A stretch of DNA of 6,278 nucleotides, from assembly GCF_001545155.1 (NCBI RefSeq), contig NZ_CP014226.1:1199203-1205480 (forward strand). Reading direction: 5' to 3'. The notes under the pieces were generated by a model. That model made no database searches and had not been told where the DNA came from. It worked only from the letters and a program-made list of their open reading frames with translations. This stretch comes from Halomonas chromatireducens (GTDB taxonomy: Bacteria; Pseudomonadota; Gammaproteobacteria; Pseudomonadales; Halomonadaceae). The position numbers and the translations under genes were made by a program. Below, one piece after another: positions 6,137 through 6,278 of the stretch (position 1 is its first letter; every line of letters begins with the position of its first letter).

Positions 6137-6278
6137 GTGGTGCGGGAGCCGGCGGCTTCAGCGACATCTTCGGCGACGTGTTCGGCGACATCTTCGGCGG
6201 TGGCGGTGGCCGGCGCAGCCCCCATGCGCCGCAGCGGGGCAGCGACCTGCGCTACAACCTGGAGCTCGATCTGGAGAG
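6133..6278 (+). CDS. dnaJ: Internal fragment of chaperone DnaJ (Gly/Phe region)
   Basis: DnaJ (Hsp40) stimulates the ATPase of DnaK and delivers unfolded clients. The frame from 6133 reads GGGAGAGG, then [16 protein letters not shown], a Gly-rich linker, [20 protein letters not shown] and LE to the window edge. This is the classic G/F-rich segment with its DIF/DVF motifs, followed by the start of the substrate-binding domain (RGSDLRYxLELxLEEA), just before the zinc-finger region. The J domain is absent because the preceding DNA is prmC; the remainder would lie past the window. The frame is shifted relative to prmC, so no sensible fusion protein results. GC by hand count is about 72% over 6131-6278. 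dnaJ normally sits beside dnaK, not in the hemA-prfA-prmC unit. The family call is strong; the placement is suspect. Confidence 0.85.
6157..6198 (+). repeat. 12-base tandem repeat within the dnaJ fragment
   Basis: Three and a half copies of a 12-base unit of type TTCGGCGACATC run head to tail: 6157-6168, 6169-6180, 6181-6192 and a half unit to 6198, differing at a few bases. They encode the repeated F-(S/G)-D-(I/V) motif of the DnaJ Gly/Phe region, so protein sequence explains the repeat. Confidence 0.8.

Noticed and set aside
6157..6198. 12-base tandem repeats as a CRISPR-like or regulatory array
   Set aside because: There are no spacers, and the units encode the known F-G-D-I motif of DnaJ, so coding explains them.
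6137..6278. Continuation of prmC as an Ala/Ser/Thr-rich protein
   Set aside because: The frame stays open only because of the GC-rich repeat in dnaJ. The alternative frame gives a textbook DnaJ segment, while this one has no PrmC motifs.

Overview
The window is about 6.3 kb of high-GC DNA from a gammaproteobacterium. Its core is a well-known housekeeping locus: ispE, lolB and a TPR lipoprotein gene (lbcA-like) on the minus strand, back to back with hemA, prfA and the start of prmC on the plus strand. The same order is known from Pseudomonas aeruginosa (PA4664 to PA4669) and, from memory, from Halomonas and relatives. Protein style and GC content (64% in a hand count of the stretch just after ispE) fit a Halomonadaceae or Pseudomonas-like organism. 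The genus is inference.

Layout. Bases 1 to about 103 hold a piece of a D-aminoacyl-tRNA deacylase gene (dtd) that breaks off before its essential C-terminal motif. Bases about 104-190 are the non-coding stretch after ispE. The minus-strand unit reads lbcA-like (3477 down to 1723), lolB (1666 to 1046), ispE (1042 to 191). A 234-base divergent control region (3478-3711) separates it from hemA (3712-4977). prfA follows after 11 bases (4989-6077), and its TGA stop overlaps the prmC start codon as TGATG. prmC keeps its identity for only about 20 codons. From about 6133 to the end the DNA instead encodes, in another frame, the Gly/Phe-rich region of DnaJ.

How the genes work together. HemA diverts glutamyl-tRNA into haem synthesis. 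PrfA (RF1) terminates translation at UAA and UAG, and PrmC methylates the GGQ glutamine of release factors. On the other side, LolB inserts lipoproteins into the outer membrane, the LbcA-like protein is itself a predicted outer-membrane lipoprotein (in P. aeruginosa the adaptor of the CtpA protease), and IspE is the MEP-pathway kinase for isoprenoid precursors.

The main surprise is that both ends are out of place. A broken dtd sits where the DNA beyond ispE should be, and a broken dnaJ segment interrupts prmC out of frame. Each tail is only about 100-150 bases, the length of one short sequencing read, and is richer in GC than the adjacent core. Chimeric contig ends are the most economical explanation. 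I found no evidence for a new biological system in the core.
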